Under the pieces are notes generated by a model, which was not told where the DNA came from, made no database searches, and was given only the letters and a program-made list of their open reading frames with translations. DNA of 64,000 nt from Marinobacter sediminum (GTDB taxonomy: Bacteria > Pseudomonadota > Gammaproteobacteria > Pseudomonadales > Oleiphilaceae): the NCBI RefSeq assembly GCF_023657445.1, contig NZ_JAGTWY010000001.1, forward strand, positions 2,294,001-2,358,000. The letters are read 5' to 3'. The translations under genes were made by a program, and so were the position numbers. Position 1 is the first letter of the stretch. Every line of letters begins with the position of its first letter. Shown one piece after another: positions 1 to 8,773 of the stretch.

Positions 1-144
1 CGACGACTTCGAGTAGGGATAGACGGACAACAGCTTGAGGGGCTGGCCCATGGCCTGAGCCAGCTCTGCGGCCATTTTCGCCGCGTGCAATGACTGATCA
101 GAACCATCACAGGCGACTGCGATATTTGGAGAACCCTTATCCAT
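1..144 (-). CDS. Universal stress protein, N-terminal part (runs off the window)
   Basis: Reverse-strand reading from ATG at 144 gives MDKGSPNIAVACDGSDQSLH followed by AAKMAAELAQAMGQPLKLLS, which is the first beta strand, loop and helix of the UspA fold (IAVACDGS..S..A...A..LA). About 48 residues are visible and the frame stays open to the window edge, so the gene is cut by the window rather than broken. UspA proteins are cytoplasmic and bind nucleotides or respond to stress; the nucleotide-binding C-terminal motif is not visible here. Confidence 0.8.
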   Translation of the reverse strand, partial: MDKGSPNIAVACDGSDQSLHAAKMAAELAQAMGQPLKLLSVYPYSKSS

Positions 145-306
145 GACGAGACCTCGTTTAAAGGATGTGTGTTCTCTGATTATCACCGCTTCAGCCCTGG
201 CGGGCTTGATTCATGTCAACACTGCGGGGTATGGCTAACCTGGTTTGGCGGCAGACGGATGCAGGATGCGCGGCAAATTTCATCAAGCTCTCACCCTGCC
301 ATGTCT

Positions 307-1098
307 TTACCGCGCCCTTACCATCCGGAACAACGCCTCCGGTGACACCCGCTTGATCCAGAGCGCGGACATTTCCTTGCCCTTGCCAACTGGAATCTCC
401 CGCTTTCTGGCCGTGAGGCCTTTGAAGACCACCTCGGCGCACTCAGTGACATCCATACCACCGGCAATATTCTTATCCAGCTTGCCAAACGTCGAACCGT
501 CACCGGCGAGGGCATTGCGGGAGATATCGGTGCGGATAAAGCCCGGCACGATGGTGGAAACATCCAGCCCCTGCCCTTCTACCTCCGCACGCAGGGCGTC
601 AAAAAAGCCCATCACCGCATGCTTGGCTGCACAGTAACCGGTTCGCAGGGGCGCGCCGACCTTGCCAGCGACACTGGCCGTGACCGCAAGGTGCCCGGCA
701 CCGCGCTCCAGCATATGAGGCAGTACCGCCTTGGTCAGTGCGATCTGGCCCATCACATCCACATCCATCAGTTTCTGGTAGACCGCCATATCGGTGTCTT
801 TGCACAGTGAACGCTGTGAAACACCGGCGTTGTTAATCAGCAGGTTGATGACACCAAAATGATCCAAAACGGCCTGCACGGCCCCGGGCAATGACTCCCA
901 GTCCGTCACATCCAGCGGCAATACCAGCACCTGCTCAGCCGGAAGCCCCGCCTCACGGCAAAGACCGGCAACGCGCTCCAACTCACTCTCACGACGGGCA
1001 GAGAGGACAAGGCGGGCACCATCCTGGGCAAAACGTACGGCAAGTGCTTCGCCGATGCCGGCTGAAGCGCCGGTAATCCAGACAGTTTTCGTGGGCAT
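307..1098 (-). CDS. Short-chain dehydrogenase/reductase
   Basis: A 263-residue classical SDR. It has the cofactor motif TGASAGIG (residues 9-16), the NNAG motif (89-92) and the catalytic pattern Ser142, Tyr155, Lys159 in YCAAK. Arg35-Arg36 after the second strand suggests NADP(H) rather than NAD(H). The length and motif order are those of a complete cytoplasmic enzyme. The substrate cannot be told from the sequence. It is monocistronic, divergent from the PAS-GGDEF gene. Confidence 0.9.
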   Translation of the reverse strand: MPTKTVWITGASAGIGEALAVRFAQDGARLVLSARRESELERVAGLCREAGLPAEQVLVLPLDVTDWESLPGAVQAVLDHFGVINLLINNAGVSQRSLCKDTDMAVYQKLMDVDVMGQIALTKAVLPHMLERGAGHLAVTASVAGKVGAPLRTGYCAAKHAVMGFFDALRAEVEGQGLDVSTIVPGFIRTDISRNALAGDGSTFGKLDKNIAGGMDVTECAEVVFKGLTARKREIPVGKGKEMSALWIKRVSPEALFRMVRAR

Positions 1099-1242
1099 GA
1101 CTGCTCCTCGTGAATTTTACGACTTTCAACCAGCCAATCTTCCAGACGCAGCGAGTCAGCCGGACAGTGGTTCTGGATGAAGGTTAGCAGAAAATAGAAC
1201 CGGCCCATGGGGGGTGGGCTAGGTATTTGGCAACTCAGAACG

Positions 1243-1264
1243 TATAATAATGAACATATGTTCA
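1243..1264 (+). promoter_or_regulatory. TATAAT box followed by a perfect 14-bp palindrome
   Basis: TATAAT (1243-1248) is followed two bases later by TGAACATATGTTCA (1251-1264), a perfect palindrome, 29 bp before the diguanylate cyclase start. The position just after a -10 box suits a repressor operator. No good -35 box was seen. Confidence 0.4.
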
Positions 1265-1292
1265 CGAATTCCCTCTCGGGGTCTCCCTGACT

Positions 1293-2234
1293 ATGCCCGT
1301 ACAGAAAAATACCGATAAACTCGTTACGACTTCCACAAATTTGTTGCCGTTTATTGAGTCCCTGCCTGATGCCGTCGTAATCGTTAATACCGACCACAAG
1401 ATCGTACTGGTTAACTCCTGTGCCGAAGAAATGTTCGGTTATCCTGCAGACGCCCTGGAAGGCTCGGACCTGCAAATGATCATCCCCGAGCTCCATCGGG
1501 GTGGGCACAGGCAGAGTGTAAATAACTATTTCCAGATGCCTTACGCCCGACCCATGAGTGCGGAAAAACGATTCTCCGGAGTGCGTGCAGATGGCACGGA
1601 GGTCCCGGTCGATATAATGATCAACATAATTACGTTGGATGGGGTCAGTGCTGCCATGGCACTTGTCCGGGATGTCACCTACCAGAGGGACCTGGAAGAC
1701 CGACTGACCCTGGAATCCCTGACTGACGAAATGACCGGTTTCTACAACCGGAAATACTTCAAGACGCAGCTCGAGGCGCAGTTCTCCGGCTTTATCCGCT
1801 CGGGCCTGCCCACTTCCGTAATCATGCTCGATTATGATTACTTCAAGACCATCAATGATCAATATGGCCATGCAGCCGGTGACCTTGTACTGATCGATGC
1901 CGCAAAGATGATTCAGGAGGAACTGCGTCCATTGGATGTGGGGTGCCGTGTTGGCGGAGAAGAGTTTGCCATCATCCTGCCCAATACAAAGTTGCAGGAT
2001 GCCGTGAGGTTTGCCGAGCGTATTCGCCAGCGAATTGAACATCTGGAATTCAGGCTGGAAGACATTGCGTTCCATGCCACCATCACTGTCGGGGTGGCCT
2101 CCTTCTCATCAGCAGACAAGTCATACGATTCACTGATGAAAAGGGCTGACAAGGCCCTCTATGCCGGCAAGTCTACCGGACGCAATTGTGTTATTTCGCA
2201 GGATTCTTTGCCGTCACCATCCTGGACAAACTGA
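1293..2234 (+). CDS. PAS-GGDEF diguanylate cyclase
   Basis: A 313-residue soluble protein with an N-terminal PAS sensor domain (about residues 15-130, with the typical FGYPADALEG turn) and a C-terminal GGDEF domain (about 140-305). The active-site loop is GGEEF (221-225), a catalytically competent variant. RPLD five residues before it is a canonical RxxD inhibitory I-site for cyclic di-GMP. It should make cyclic di-GMP from two GTP under feedback control. No membrane segment is visible. The upstream palindrome suggests its own control. Confidence 0.92.
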   Translation: MPVQKNTDKLVTTSTNLLPFIESLPDAVVIVNTDHKIVLVNSCAEEMFGYPADALEGSDLQMIIPELHRGGHRQSVNNYFQMPYARPMSAEKRFSGVRADGTEVPVDIMINIITLDGVSAAMALVRDVTYQRDLEDRLTLESLTDEMTGFYNRKYFKTQLEAQFSGFIRSGLPTSVIMLDYDYFKTINDQYGHAAGDLVLIDAAKMIQEELRPLDVGCRVGGEEFAIILPNTKLQDAVRFAERIRQRIEHLEFRLEDIAFHATITVGVASFSSADKSYDSLMKRADKALYAGKSTGRNCVISQDSLPSPSWTN

Positions 2235-2272
2235 TTCTTCTAGCCCCGGTTTTTGCTTTCATCGTGAATTAA

Positions 2273-2992
2273 TCAGCCCAGCAGGCGTTCTTTGGCTTCA
2301 TTGATGCGCGCAGCCAGATAGTTACTTCCGCCCCGGTCCGGGTGCACTTTCTGCATCATCCGGCGGTGCGCCTGGATGATCTCCTCTTCGCTGGCACCGG
2401 GTTCCAGCCCCAGGATATCGAGAGCTTCGCTTTCAGTCAGCGGACCGCCGGAATTATCACGTGCGCCGGCTTCCCCGCCCTCAGCGCTGGCCTGGTCGTC
2501 AGCGCGCCAGGAGTCGCCGAACCGGCGGTCGAGGTAAGTTTCCAGAAGGCGGGCAGAGTCCTCGTCCTGCTCCCGGCAGTATCGTAACAACTCGATAAAT
2601 TCGCTTTCGCTCAGATCCGCCAGCGCCCTGCCTTCCATGGGGCCTTTCAGGATCGTGCCACTCATGGTTCCGGAGTCATGGTCCAGGCTCATCTCGAGAA
2701 TGTCGCTGGAAACATGGGATTGGTTGCCGGGCCTGGCTTTTGCGCCGCCGCCTAGCCCCGCCATGCGACCCGTCAAAAGGGATGGCAGTACCCGGCGCAG
2801 CAGCGGGAAAAGAAATGCCAGCAAGGCAAACAGGAAGTGCAATCGGCCGGTAAGGGCCAGCAGAACCACCATCGCGATACCGGCAATCGACACCAGCTTG
2901 ATAATGGCCGGCTTGCATTGACCGGGCGGCTGGTTGCGCAGCCAGACCCACGCGACAACCGCCATTACGATAACCAGTAGCGTTAGTGGCAC
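2273..2992 (-). CDS. Membrane-anchored J-domain protein
   Basis: A 239-residue protein with two N-terminal hydrophobic segments (about residues 1-20 and 33-60), a middle region and a C-terminal J domain (about 185-239). The J domain carries the diagnostic HPD (in KVHPDRGG) between its helices. It has no Gly/Phe or zinc-finger region, so it is a class III DnaJ relative that would stimulate DnaK at the inner membrane. The layout resembles mitochondrial Tim14-type proteins. Confidence 0.85.
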   Translation of the reverse strand: MPLTLLVIVMAVVAWVWLRNQPPGQCKPAIIKLVSIAGIAMVVLLALTGRLHFLFALLAFLFPLLRRVLPSLLTGRMAGLGGGAKARPGNQSHVSSDILEMSLDHDSGTMSGTILKGPMEGRALADLSESEFIELLRYCREQDEDSARLLETYLDRRFGDSWRADDQASAEGGEAGARDNSGGPLTESEALDILGLEPGASEEEIIQAHRRMMQKVHPDRGGSNYLAARINEAKERLLG

Positions 2993-3038
2993 TCAGATAC
3001 CCCGGGCTTAAAGGCCCATCAATGGATTGTTACAAGCG

Positions 3039-3734
3039 TTACCTTATCTGACGGGTCAGGCGCTTGACTTCCGGGGAGCTGCGGCTGGAAAAGTCCTGCA
3101 GGGCCCTGGTTCCCCCGGAAGCATAGACCGCAACAGCGGCCATAAGATCCCTGAGCACCTGCGGGCTGTTGCGATCAAAGGGTGCATAGGCGCCTCCGGA
3201 CAGTTTGCTCACCTGCTGGAACACCGCCCTGGCATGGGCATCCGCGCCCTCATGGAACATGAACACCGGAGTTCGTAGCATCCCCAGCTCGCCGGCGATA
3301 TGGCAGAGCTCGTCCACCGGCTCTTCGCAACAATCCCCGATAAACACCACGGCCTTGACGGCTTCCGCGCGGGTTTCTTTCACCGCGTGAGCCAACACCC
3401 GGCTGATCTGGGTGCGGCCACCCAGGCAGGAAACGCCGTTCATCAGGTTCAGCAGCTGACCGGTCTCGGTGACAAACCCGGTGGCCTTGAACTCGCCAAA
3501 GCCACGGTAGTAGCACAGCTGAATAGCCAGGCCGCCCAAATCCCTGGTCGCCATGAACAACTCACTCTGCAAGTGACAAGCCTGATCCCAGGTCGCCTCC
3601 CGGCTCGCGGTGGCGTCCAGGGCGAAAATCAGCCGCCCCTGCCCGCCGCCCTGCTTGGGCAGCGTGCGGACCTGATGGATAAACTGATCGATAGACTGTT
3701 TATCGGATTTGGTGCGTAGCTCTTTGTCAGACAT
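3039..3734 (-). CDS. VWA-domain protein
   Basis: About 231 residues from the ATG at 3734, chosen over the longer frame because CAGGAG sits just upstream. Residues about 30-200 look like a von Willebrand A fold: LIFALDATASR is a D-x-T/S-x-S-like metal site start and VVFIGDCCEE a later strand. No membrane segment or signal peptide. Similar VWA proteins are found alone in Pseudomonas and Marinobacter genomes with unknown role. Confidence 0.65.
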   Translation of the reverse strand: MSDKELRTKSDKQSIDQFIHQVRTLPKQGGGQGRLIFALDATASREATWDQACHLQSELFMATRDLGGLAIQLCYYRGFGEFKATGFVTETGQLLNLMNGVSCLGGRTQISRVLAHAVKETRAEAVKAVVFIGDCCEEPVDELCHIAGELGMLRTPVFMFHEGADAHARAVFQQVSKLSGGAYAPFDRNSPQVLRDLMAAVAVYASGGTRALQDFSSRSSPEVKRLTRQIR

Positions 3735-3858
3735 AAGCTCCTGAAAACCGCCTGGGCTGGCCGATCTATGAGTACAAGCGTAGGGCAAAGACAAGGCAAT
3801 TCACAGGCTCAGCGGGTGTGAATTGGCCGAAGATCATGGATCAGCGGTGGGAGACAGG

Positions 3859-3874
3859 GATCTGCCCCGGTTTT
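3859..3874 (+). repeat. Degenerate copy of the dispersed CTGTCCCGG repeat
   Basis: GATCTGCCCCGGTTTT, a diverged copy of the repeat family, between two divergent genes. Confidence 0.5.
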
Positions 3875-3969
3875 GCTGGTTTGACCGAAGGCCGGGTTGT
3901 TGCAACAGCTGTATTTTGGCGCCGGATTGACTAAACTTTAACCACCCCCTGTGACCGGAGTGTGTGTCC

Positions 3970-4458
3970 ATGGAACATTCTCCTGATTTAACACCGAGCC
4001 TTTCTGAAAAGCTTTTATCTCTATATTCGAGTCACGGGGTTTTTTGGCTGGTGACTCTGTTGTCTGTCGCTATTTCCCCTCACCCACTTGCCGATGACCA
4101 GACGCCCCCGAGCATGCCGTTGGATGGGAAATCCTTCCAGAGCAGTCTCGGCCCGATGGGTCAGCCCGCCGACGTTGATGACCTGCTGGTGTTCGAAGAC
4201 GGCCAGTTCGTTTCCGCGGAATGTGAGCGGCGTTGTGGCTATGCCAAGGTCGAGTATTGGGTAAGGGCCCACGATGACGGAATTCAGATGCGAGCGGAGG
4301 TGCCGTGCGCCGATTCGGCTGCTGTCATGTACTGGCGGGGTACCGTCCGGGGTGACGAGATAGAAGGTTCCTTCACCTGGGTAAACAAGCGCTGGTACTG
4401 GACCTTTGAGAAAGAGTTCTGGTTCAAGGGTCGGTTGGTGGAGGCCGACAACCCATGA
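3970..4458 (+). CDS. Hypothetical exported protein
   Basis: About 162 residues from ATG 3970, which has GGAG at 3957-3960 at good spacing; a GTG two codons earlier is too close to that site. A hydrophobic stretch (FWLVTLLSVAISPHPLA) looks like a signal peptide ending in ALA-type residues. The mature part has two close cysteines (CERRC) and is rich in aromatic residues and beta-strand patterns. No family recognised. Its stop codon overlaps the start of the next gene (ATGA), so the two are translationally coupled. Confidence 0.7.
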   Translation: MEHSPDLTPSLSEKLLSLYSSHGVFWLVTLLSVAISPHPLADDQTPPSMPLDGKSFQSSLGPMGQPADVDDLLVFEDGQFVSAECERRCGYAKVEYWVRAHDDGIQMRAEVPCADSAAVMYWRGTVRGDEIEGSFTWVNKRWYWTFEKEFWFKGRLVEADNP

Positions 4459-5135
4459 TCCGGCCAGCCGTGCCAGCCAGGCGGCGGGTGGCAGGGCTGC
4501 TGAAACTTGCGATTCTGATCGCAGTCATTGTGGCGGGTAACCTGCTGACACGGGGCATCATTGATGGTCTGGACATGGGCATCCGACCGTCCAACGAACC
4601 GATTCTGCACCAGATCATCATGACCTCCATGGCCGCCTACATCGTGTTGATGGCGATTCCCTTTGTGCCGGGTGTCGAGATCGGGTTGGCACTGATGATG
4701 ATCCTCGGGCCCAAGATCGCCCCCCTGGTGTATGGCTGCACGCTGATTTCCCTGTGCCTGGCCTTTCTGATCGGACGATGGCTACCGGAAAAGGCTATCA
4801 CCCGGTTTTTGCGAGAGGTGCATCTCGTTCGGGCGGCGACATTCCTGGAGGGCTTCCACGGGCTGGATGCCGAGCAGCGACTGGCGCGACTGACGGAAAA
4901 ATCGCCCCGGCGCTGGGTACCGTGGCTTCTAAAGCACCGCTATCTTACGCTGATGCTTGCCATCAACCTGCCGGGCAATATGCTTCTGGGCGGAGGTGGC
5001 GGGCTGGCGCTGATGGCGGGCATGAGCAGGATGTTTTCCATTCACCGATACATACTCATGGTCGCGGCTGCAATTTCACCCATCCCCATCATTCTGATGG
5101 TATTCGGCGATCGCATGGCCAGCTGGCCGATCTGA
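4455..5135 (+). CDS. VTT/SNARE-associated-type inner membrane protein
   Basis: A 226-residue polytopic membrane protein with about five hydrophobic segments. The central FVPGVEIGLALMMILG region followed by a glycine-rich late segment fits the TVP38/DedA (VTT domain) pattern. Such proteins are thought to be lipid scramblases or small-molecule transporters. It overlaps the exported protein by four bases, so the two probably form one transcription unit. Confidence 0.65.
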   Translation: MIRPAVPARRRVAGLLKLAILIAVIVAGNLLTRGIIDGLDMGIRPSNEPILHQIIMTSMAAYIVLMAIPFVPGVEIGLALMMILGPKIAPLVYGCTLISLCLAFLIGRWLPEKAITRFLREVHLVRAATFLEGFHGLDAEQRLARLTEKSPRRWVPWLLKHRYLTLMLAINLPGNMLLGGGGGLALMAGMSRMFSIHRYILMVAAAISPIPIILMVFGDRMASWPI

Positions 5136-5161
5136 GCCGCCGAGCGCGTCGTCCGGCCTCC

Positions 5162-5341
5162 TCACATGAAGTAATGCCGAAGCAATTGCACAACGATAAT
5201 CAACGCCATCAGCGGAATGATCCACCGCGCAATATTGCCGTAGTCCCGGCGTTCACCCTTGGGGGCATATTTCTCGACCAAAGGAATAATGATGATCAGA
5301 GACACAAAAAGGACAGCGAGAATCGTCAGCAGGGTGCCCAT
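5162..5341 (-). CDS. Small membrane protein, function unknown
   Basis: 59 residues from ATG 5341, with TTGGAG about ten bases upstream as the ribosome site. Two hydrophobic helices (LLTILAVLFVSLIIIIPLV and IPLMALIIVVQLLRHYFM) are separated by a charged loop KYAPKGERRDYG. No family recognised. Confidence 0.6.
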   Translation of the reverse strand: MGTLLTILAVLFVSLIIIIPLVEKYAPKGERRDYGNIARWIIPLMALIIVVQLLRHYFM

Positions 5342-5383
5342 GGCCAGTTTCTCCAAAAAAATTGATGACTAACCTGACAAAAA

Positions 5384-5434
5384 CCGGGACGGATCCATTT
5401 TCGCACTATCCAATGGATAATAAATCCGTCCCGG
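5384..5434. repeat. Head-to-head pair of the dispersed repeat, able to form a hairpin
   Basis: CCGGGACGGAT (5384-5394) and its exact reverse complement ATCCGTCCCGG (5424-5434) flank a 29-bp loop. This is the only paired, inverted arrangement of the repeat in the window. It lies between the BCCT gene stop and the small membrane protein start and could work as a transcript-end structure. Confidence 0.65.
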
Positions 5435-5444
5435 CTTGCTCAGG

Positions 5445-7037
5445 TCACATCTTGCCTTCGGCGACCAGTAACCGGTGTTCATGGTGAAGGCCTTTGAACA
5501 GACTGTAACTCATCACCAACAGCACCAGGGTAAATGGCAAGCCGACACTCAAGGCACCCGCCTGCAGAGCATTCAGTGCCTCTTCACCGCCAACAAACAG
5601 CAGCACACCCGCGATCGACCCCTCGGTAACAGCCCAGAAGATGCGCTGACCTTTCGGAGCATCAATCTTGCCACCGGAGGTAATACTATCGATGACAAGT
5701 GAGCCGGAATCGGAGGACGTCACGAAGAATGTCAGCACCAGCGTAATGCCGATGAGCGATGTAATAGACGAGAGTGGAATGTTCTCCAGTGCCTGAAACA
5801 TGGCCAAAGACACCTCGGTCAGCCCTTCGGAGGATAACACCCCGATGTCGTTCTGGACCTGTTCAAGCGCAGCGCCACCAAAGGCGCTCATCCAGAAAAC
5901 GGTGATCATCGTCGGAATGATCAGCACCGCCGTGACAAATTCACGCACGGTACGGCCCCTCGACACCCTTGCGATAAACATACCCACGAACGGTGACCAG
6001 GAAATCCACCAGGCCCAGTAGAATACCGTCCAGCCGTGGAACCAGGTGGTATCTTCTTCACGGCCAAAAGGATTACTCAGCGCGAACATATTGGATGCAT
6101 AGGACGCCGTTGTTTCCCAGAGCCACTGGAATATGGCGAACGTCGGACCTGCAAATATCACGAATAGAAGCAGCAACCCTGCCATCACGATGTTGGCGTT
6201 ACTCAGCAACTTCACACCACCGTGAATGCCGCGAATAACCGACAGGGTTGCGACCGCGGTTACACCCGCAATGACGCCTACCTGGACGTTGAGACCGCCC
6301 TTGATATCAAACAGATAGGAGATCCCGGATGCGGCCTGCTGGGCACCAAAGCCAAGCGAGGTGGCAAGCCCGAAGATCGTCGCCAGAACGGCAACAGTAT
6401 CAATGATGTTGCCAGGCCAGCCCCACACTTTGTCACCGAGAATCGGAAAAAACGCGGAGCGAATGGTTAATGGAAGGCCCTTGTTGTAGGCAAAGAACGA
6501 CAATGAGAGGCCAACAATCGCATAGATCGCCCACGGGTGCAGGCCCCAGTGATACATGGTCGCACCCATTGCCAGGCGGGCGCCTTCTGCGGTGTTTGGC
6601 TCAACACCAAGGGGTGTTCCATACCAGTCCGTGTAATAGGCAATAGGCTCGGCCACAGACCAGAACATCAGACCCGTGCCCATGCCGGCCGCAAACAGCA
6701 TCGCAAACCAGGACATGATGGAAAACTCGGGCCTGGCATCGACACCGCCAATCCGAATCTTGCCCACTGGCATGAAAATCAACGCCAGACAGAAGAGCAC
6801 AAACAGGTTTGCACTGAGAAGGAAGCCCCAGTCAAAGACAGCGATGGCACCATTCTTGGCGCTATCGAGCAGCTCTTTCGCTCCAGACGGAAAAATCAGC
6901 GTGCCAACAACAAAAGCAACAATCAGCAGCGCAGTTAACGGAAACACAATGTTGTGTATATCGAAACCGAACCGGGCAATATTGTCCTGCCCCGCCACGT
7001 AATTGGTTCGATATTCATCTTTAACGACGTCACCCAA
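5445..7037 (-). CDS. BCCT-family betaine/choline/carnitine transporter
   Basis: A 530-residue inner-membrane protein with about 12 helices. GMGTGLMFWSVAEP is the BCCT signature in the first repeat, and the tryptophan-rich stretch around FYWAWWISWSPFVGMFIARV is the substrate-binding helix 8 region. Family members import glycine betaine, choline or related quaternary amines with sodium or protons. The start is TTG with AGGAG eight bases upstream; no ATG lies nearby. The substrate is unproven. The phosphonate enzymes at 41-43 kb would also yield glycine betaine, but nothing links the loci directly. Confidence 0.92.
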   Translation of the reverse strand: MGDVVKDEYRTNYVAGQDNIARFGFDIHNIVFPLTALLIVAFVVGTLIFPSGAKELLDSAKNGAIAVFDWGFLLSANLFVLFCLALIFMPVGKIRIGGVDARPEFSIMSWFAMLFAAGMGTGLMFWSVAEPIAYYTDWYGTPLGVEPNTAEGARLAMGATMYHWGLHPWAIYAIVGLSLSFFAYNKGLPLTIRSAFFPILGDKVWGWPGNIIDTVAVLATIFGLATSLGFGAQQAASGISYLFDIKGGLNVQVGVIAGVTAVATLSVIRGIHGGVKLLSNANIVMAGLLLLFVIFAGPTFAIFQWLWETTASYASNMFALSNPFGREEDTTWFHGWTVFYWAWWISWSPFVGMFIARVSRGRTVREFVTAVLIIPTMITVFWMSAFGGAALEQVQNDIGVLSSEGLTEVSLAMFQALENIPLSSITSLIGITLVLTFFVTSSDSGSLVIDSITSGGKIDAPKGQRIFWAVTEGSIAGVLLFVGGEEALNALQAGALSVGLPFTLVLLVMSYSLFKGLHHEHRLLVAEGKM

Positions 7038-7189
7038 TGTGAAGTCTCCTATGACTGCCTACTTTGGCAGCCGGTCAAAAAGTGTACCTCCCTAAAATTA
7101 AGCTAATATTTTGAACTCTAAGAATCAAAATTTCCAACGCGACTCATGCCAGTCGATGACGGGGCACCCATAGAAAACCCGGACATCGG

Positions 7190-7645
7190 CTAGCCCGCCA
7201 GCGCGGCCCGCACCTTCTTGCTCAGGTGACCCATTTCTACCCGACCCAGTACCTGGGGGCGCAGGTTGTTCATGACACGGCCCATGTCCTGCATTCCCTG
7301 TGCGTCGGTTGAGCTGATTGCCATACGGATCAGGCCGTCCAGGTCATCCTCGGTAAGGGCGGCGGGCATGAACTCCTCAAGAATCACCATTTCCGACCGT
7401 TCCTTGTCGCCCAGCTCCTCACGACCGGCCTCATCGTATTGACTGGCGGCATCGCGACGTTGCTTGAGCATCTTGTCCAGCACCTTCAAAACGTCCTCGT
7501 CACTCAGGTCGCGGCGTTCATCAATCTCGATCTGTTTAACCGCGGCCTGAGCCATACGCAGGGTGACAAGCCGGGGCTTATCCTTGTTCCGCATCGCGTT
7601 CTTGACCGCGTTGTTCAGTTGTTCCTTGAGTGATGGTTCCGTCAT
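7190..7645 (-). CDS. yqeY: GatB/YqeY-domain protein
   Basis: A 151-residue protein matching YqeY over its whole length: SLKEQLNNAVKNAMRNKD at the start, RRDAASQYDEAGREEL in the middle and the GRVMNNLRPQVLGR-type end. YqeY resembles the tail domain of GatB and is often linked to tRNA-dependent amidotransfer, but its role is not established. GGAGG lies upstream of the ATG. Confidence 0.9.
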   Translation of the reverse strand: MTEPSLKEQLNNAVKNAMRNKDKPRLVTLRMAQAAVKQIEIDERRDLSDEDVLKVLDKMLKQRRDAASQYDEAGREELGDKERSEMVILEEFMPAALTEDDLDGLIRMAISSTDAQGMQDMGRVMNNLRPQVLGRVEMGHLSKKVRAALAG

Positions 7646-7864
7646 TGCCGGCCTCCTGTTCTATGGGTTAAGGGAACTGATCTCGTATTCAGCGAAGTGG
7701 TAGATTTAACGGAAAAACGGAGCAGGTTCAATCGTGGACAATGAAGGGGCCCGCAGGTTTCCGCCTGCAAAAACCCGGACCTGAACTGTTAGCCGTGCTT
7801 TTGTTGCGAATCAGGAGCCCCTATGGCCCACTAACATTCAGCGGACAATAAAGGACAGCGCTCT

Positions 7865-8443
7865 GTGACAGCCAAACGCCGAACGCTTACCATGCGCCCT
7901 CATAAGCTACCTTTCCGGCGTCGCCTTACCCGAGCCTCCGTGGCTTTAATCTATCGACACTCTGAAGACGGTGGCGTGGAGTTGCTGTTTATCCGGCGGG
8001 CCCGTCGGGAAGGAGATCCCTGGTCCGGGGACATGGCCTTTCCCGGAGGCCGTATGCAACCGGAAGATGCCACACCCCGGGCGGCCGCCGAACGGGAAAC
8101 CTTCGAAGAAACCGGTGTCGACCTGATACGCCATGGCCGCTTTCAGGCCCGGCTGTCTGACCTGATTACCCGCCATCACAGCCGCTGGCGACCGATGGTC
8201 GTCACACCCTATGTTTACGAATGGCAGGGAACGCAGGCCATCTCGCCGAACTATGAAGTCGAACAGGCGGTGTGGATTTCCCTCGACTACCTCGCGGCCA
8301 AAGAGAACCAGAGCAGGCTTCCCTGGCGCACGCCTATGGGCACCGTAAACATGCCCTGCTGCCGATATCAGGACTACTGCATATGGGGGCTGAGCTACAG
8401 CATGGTACAGGAGCTGTTGGCGCTGGACGTGATTCGTAACTAG
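7865..8443 (+). CDS. Nudix hydrolase, CoA-pyrophosphatase-like
   Basis: A 192-residue protein with a complete Nudix box beginning at FPGGRMQPEDATPRAAAERE and ending in FEETGV, which fits GX5EX7REUXEEXGU. LLFIRRARREGDPWSGDMAFPGG upstream resembles the coenzyme A pyrophosphatase subgroup. It would cleave a nucleoside diphosphate-linked substrate using Mg2+. The annotated start is GTG; an ATG at 7892 is an alternative that loses only the basic N-terminus. Confidence 0.88.
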   Translation: MTAKRRTLTMRPHKLPFRRRLTRASVALIYRHSEDGGVELLFIRRARREGDPWSGDMAFPGGRMQPEDATPRAAAERETFEETGVDLIRHGRFQARLSDLITRHHSRWRPMVVTPYVYEWQGTQAISPNYEVEQAVWISLDYLAAKENQSRLPWRTPMGTVNMPCCRYQDYCIWGLSYSMVQELLALDVIRN

Positions 8444-8773
8444 GCACTAACAATGGCTGGCCGATTGCCAGGGGCGGCAGAAGAAGCCGAAACCAGATCT
8501 GTCCAGGGGCTCTTTTGGATTAAATTCTGAAAAGTTATTAATTCAGGGAATTAGTTCAGTCTCTGAATGTTAGCAAATGCAATTTTGGCTAAATTTGCAT
8601 CATTTCTGCTAAAAGTTCCTTTTAAAGCTAAAAATAAAGTCCAGATTGCCTTTTCAGTTATGCTTTTTAGTGATTTTCACTAAAAAATCTAAGCTACACT
8701 TTTTTGCGTATCGTTTAAGGTACATGTAAGTTTTGTAACTTATGATCCAAAAGAAGAACCAGAGAGATAATCT
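8444..8773 (+). promoter_or_regulatory. AT-rich leader of the amino-acid ABC operon
   Basis: 330 bp without a gene. The second half (8520-8773) is markedly AT-rich compared with its surroundings and should hold the operon promoter. TAAGTT (8727-8732) and AACTTA (8737-8742) form a small inverted repeat about 30 bp before the start codon, overlapping a TATGAT (-10-like) sequence. A diverged repeat remnant (AGATCTGTCCAGG) lies near 8494. Confidence 0.4.

Noticed and set aside
906..2075. 389-residue open frame on the minus strand opposite the PAS-GGDEF gene
   Set aside because: It is antisense to a gene with full domain motifs, has no recognisable protein features and no ribosome site; its openness follows from codon bias of the real gene.
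7741..7790. Terminator at GCAGGTTTCCGCCTGC
   Set aside because: A 5-bp stem with an A-run rather than a T-run on the plus strand and no T-run on the minus strand; too weak to call.
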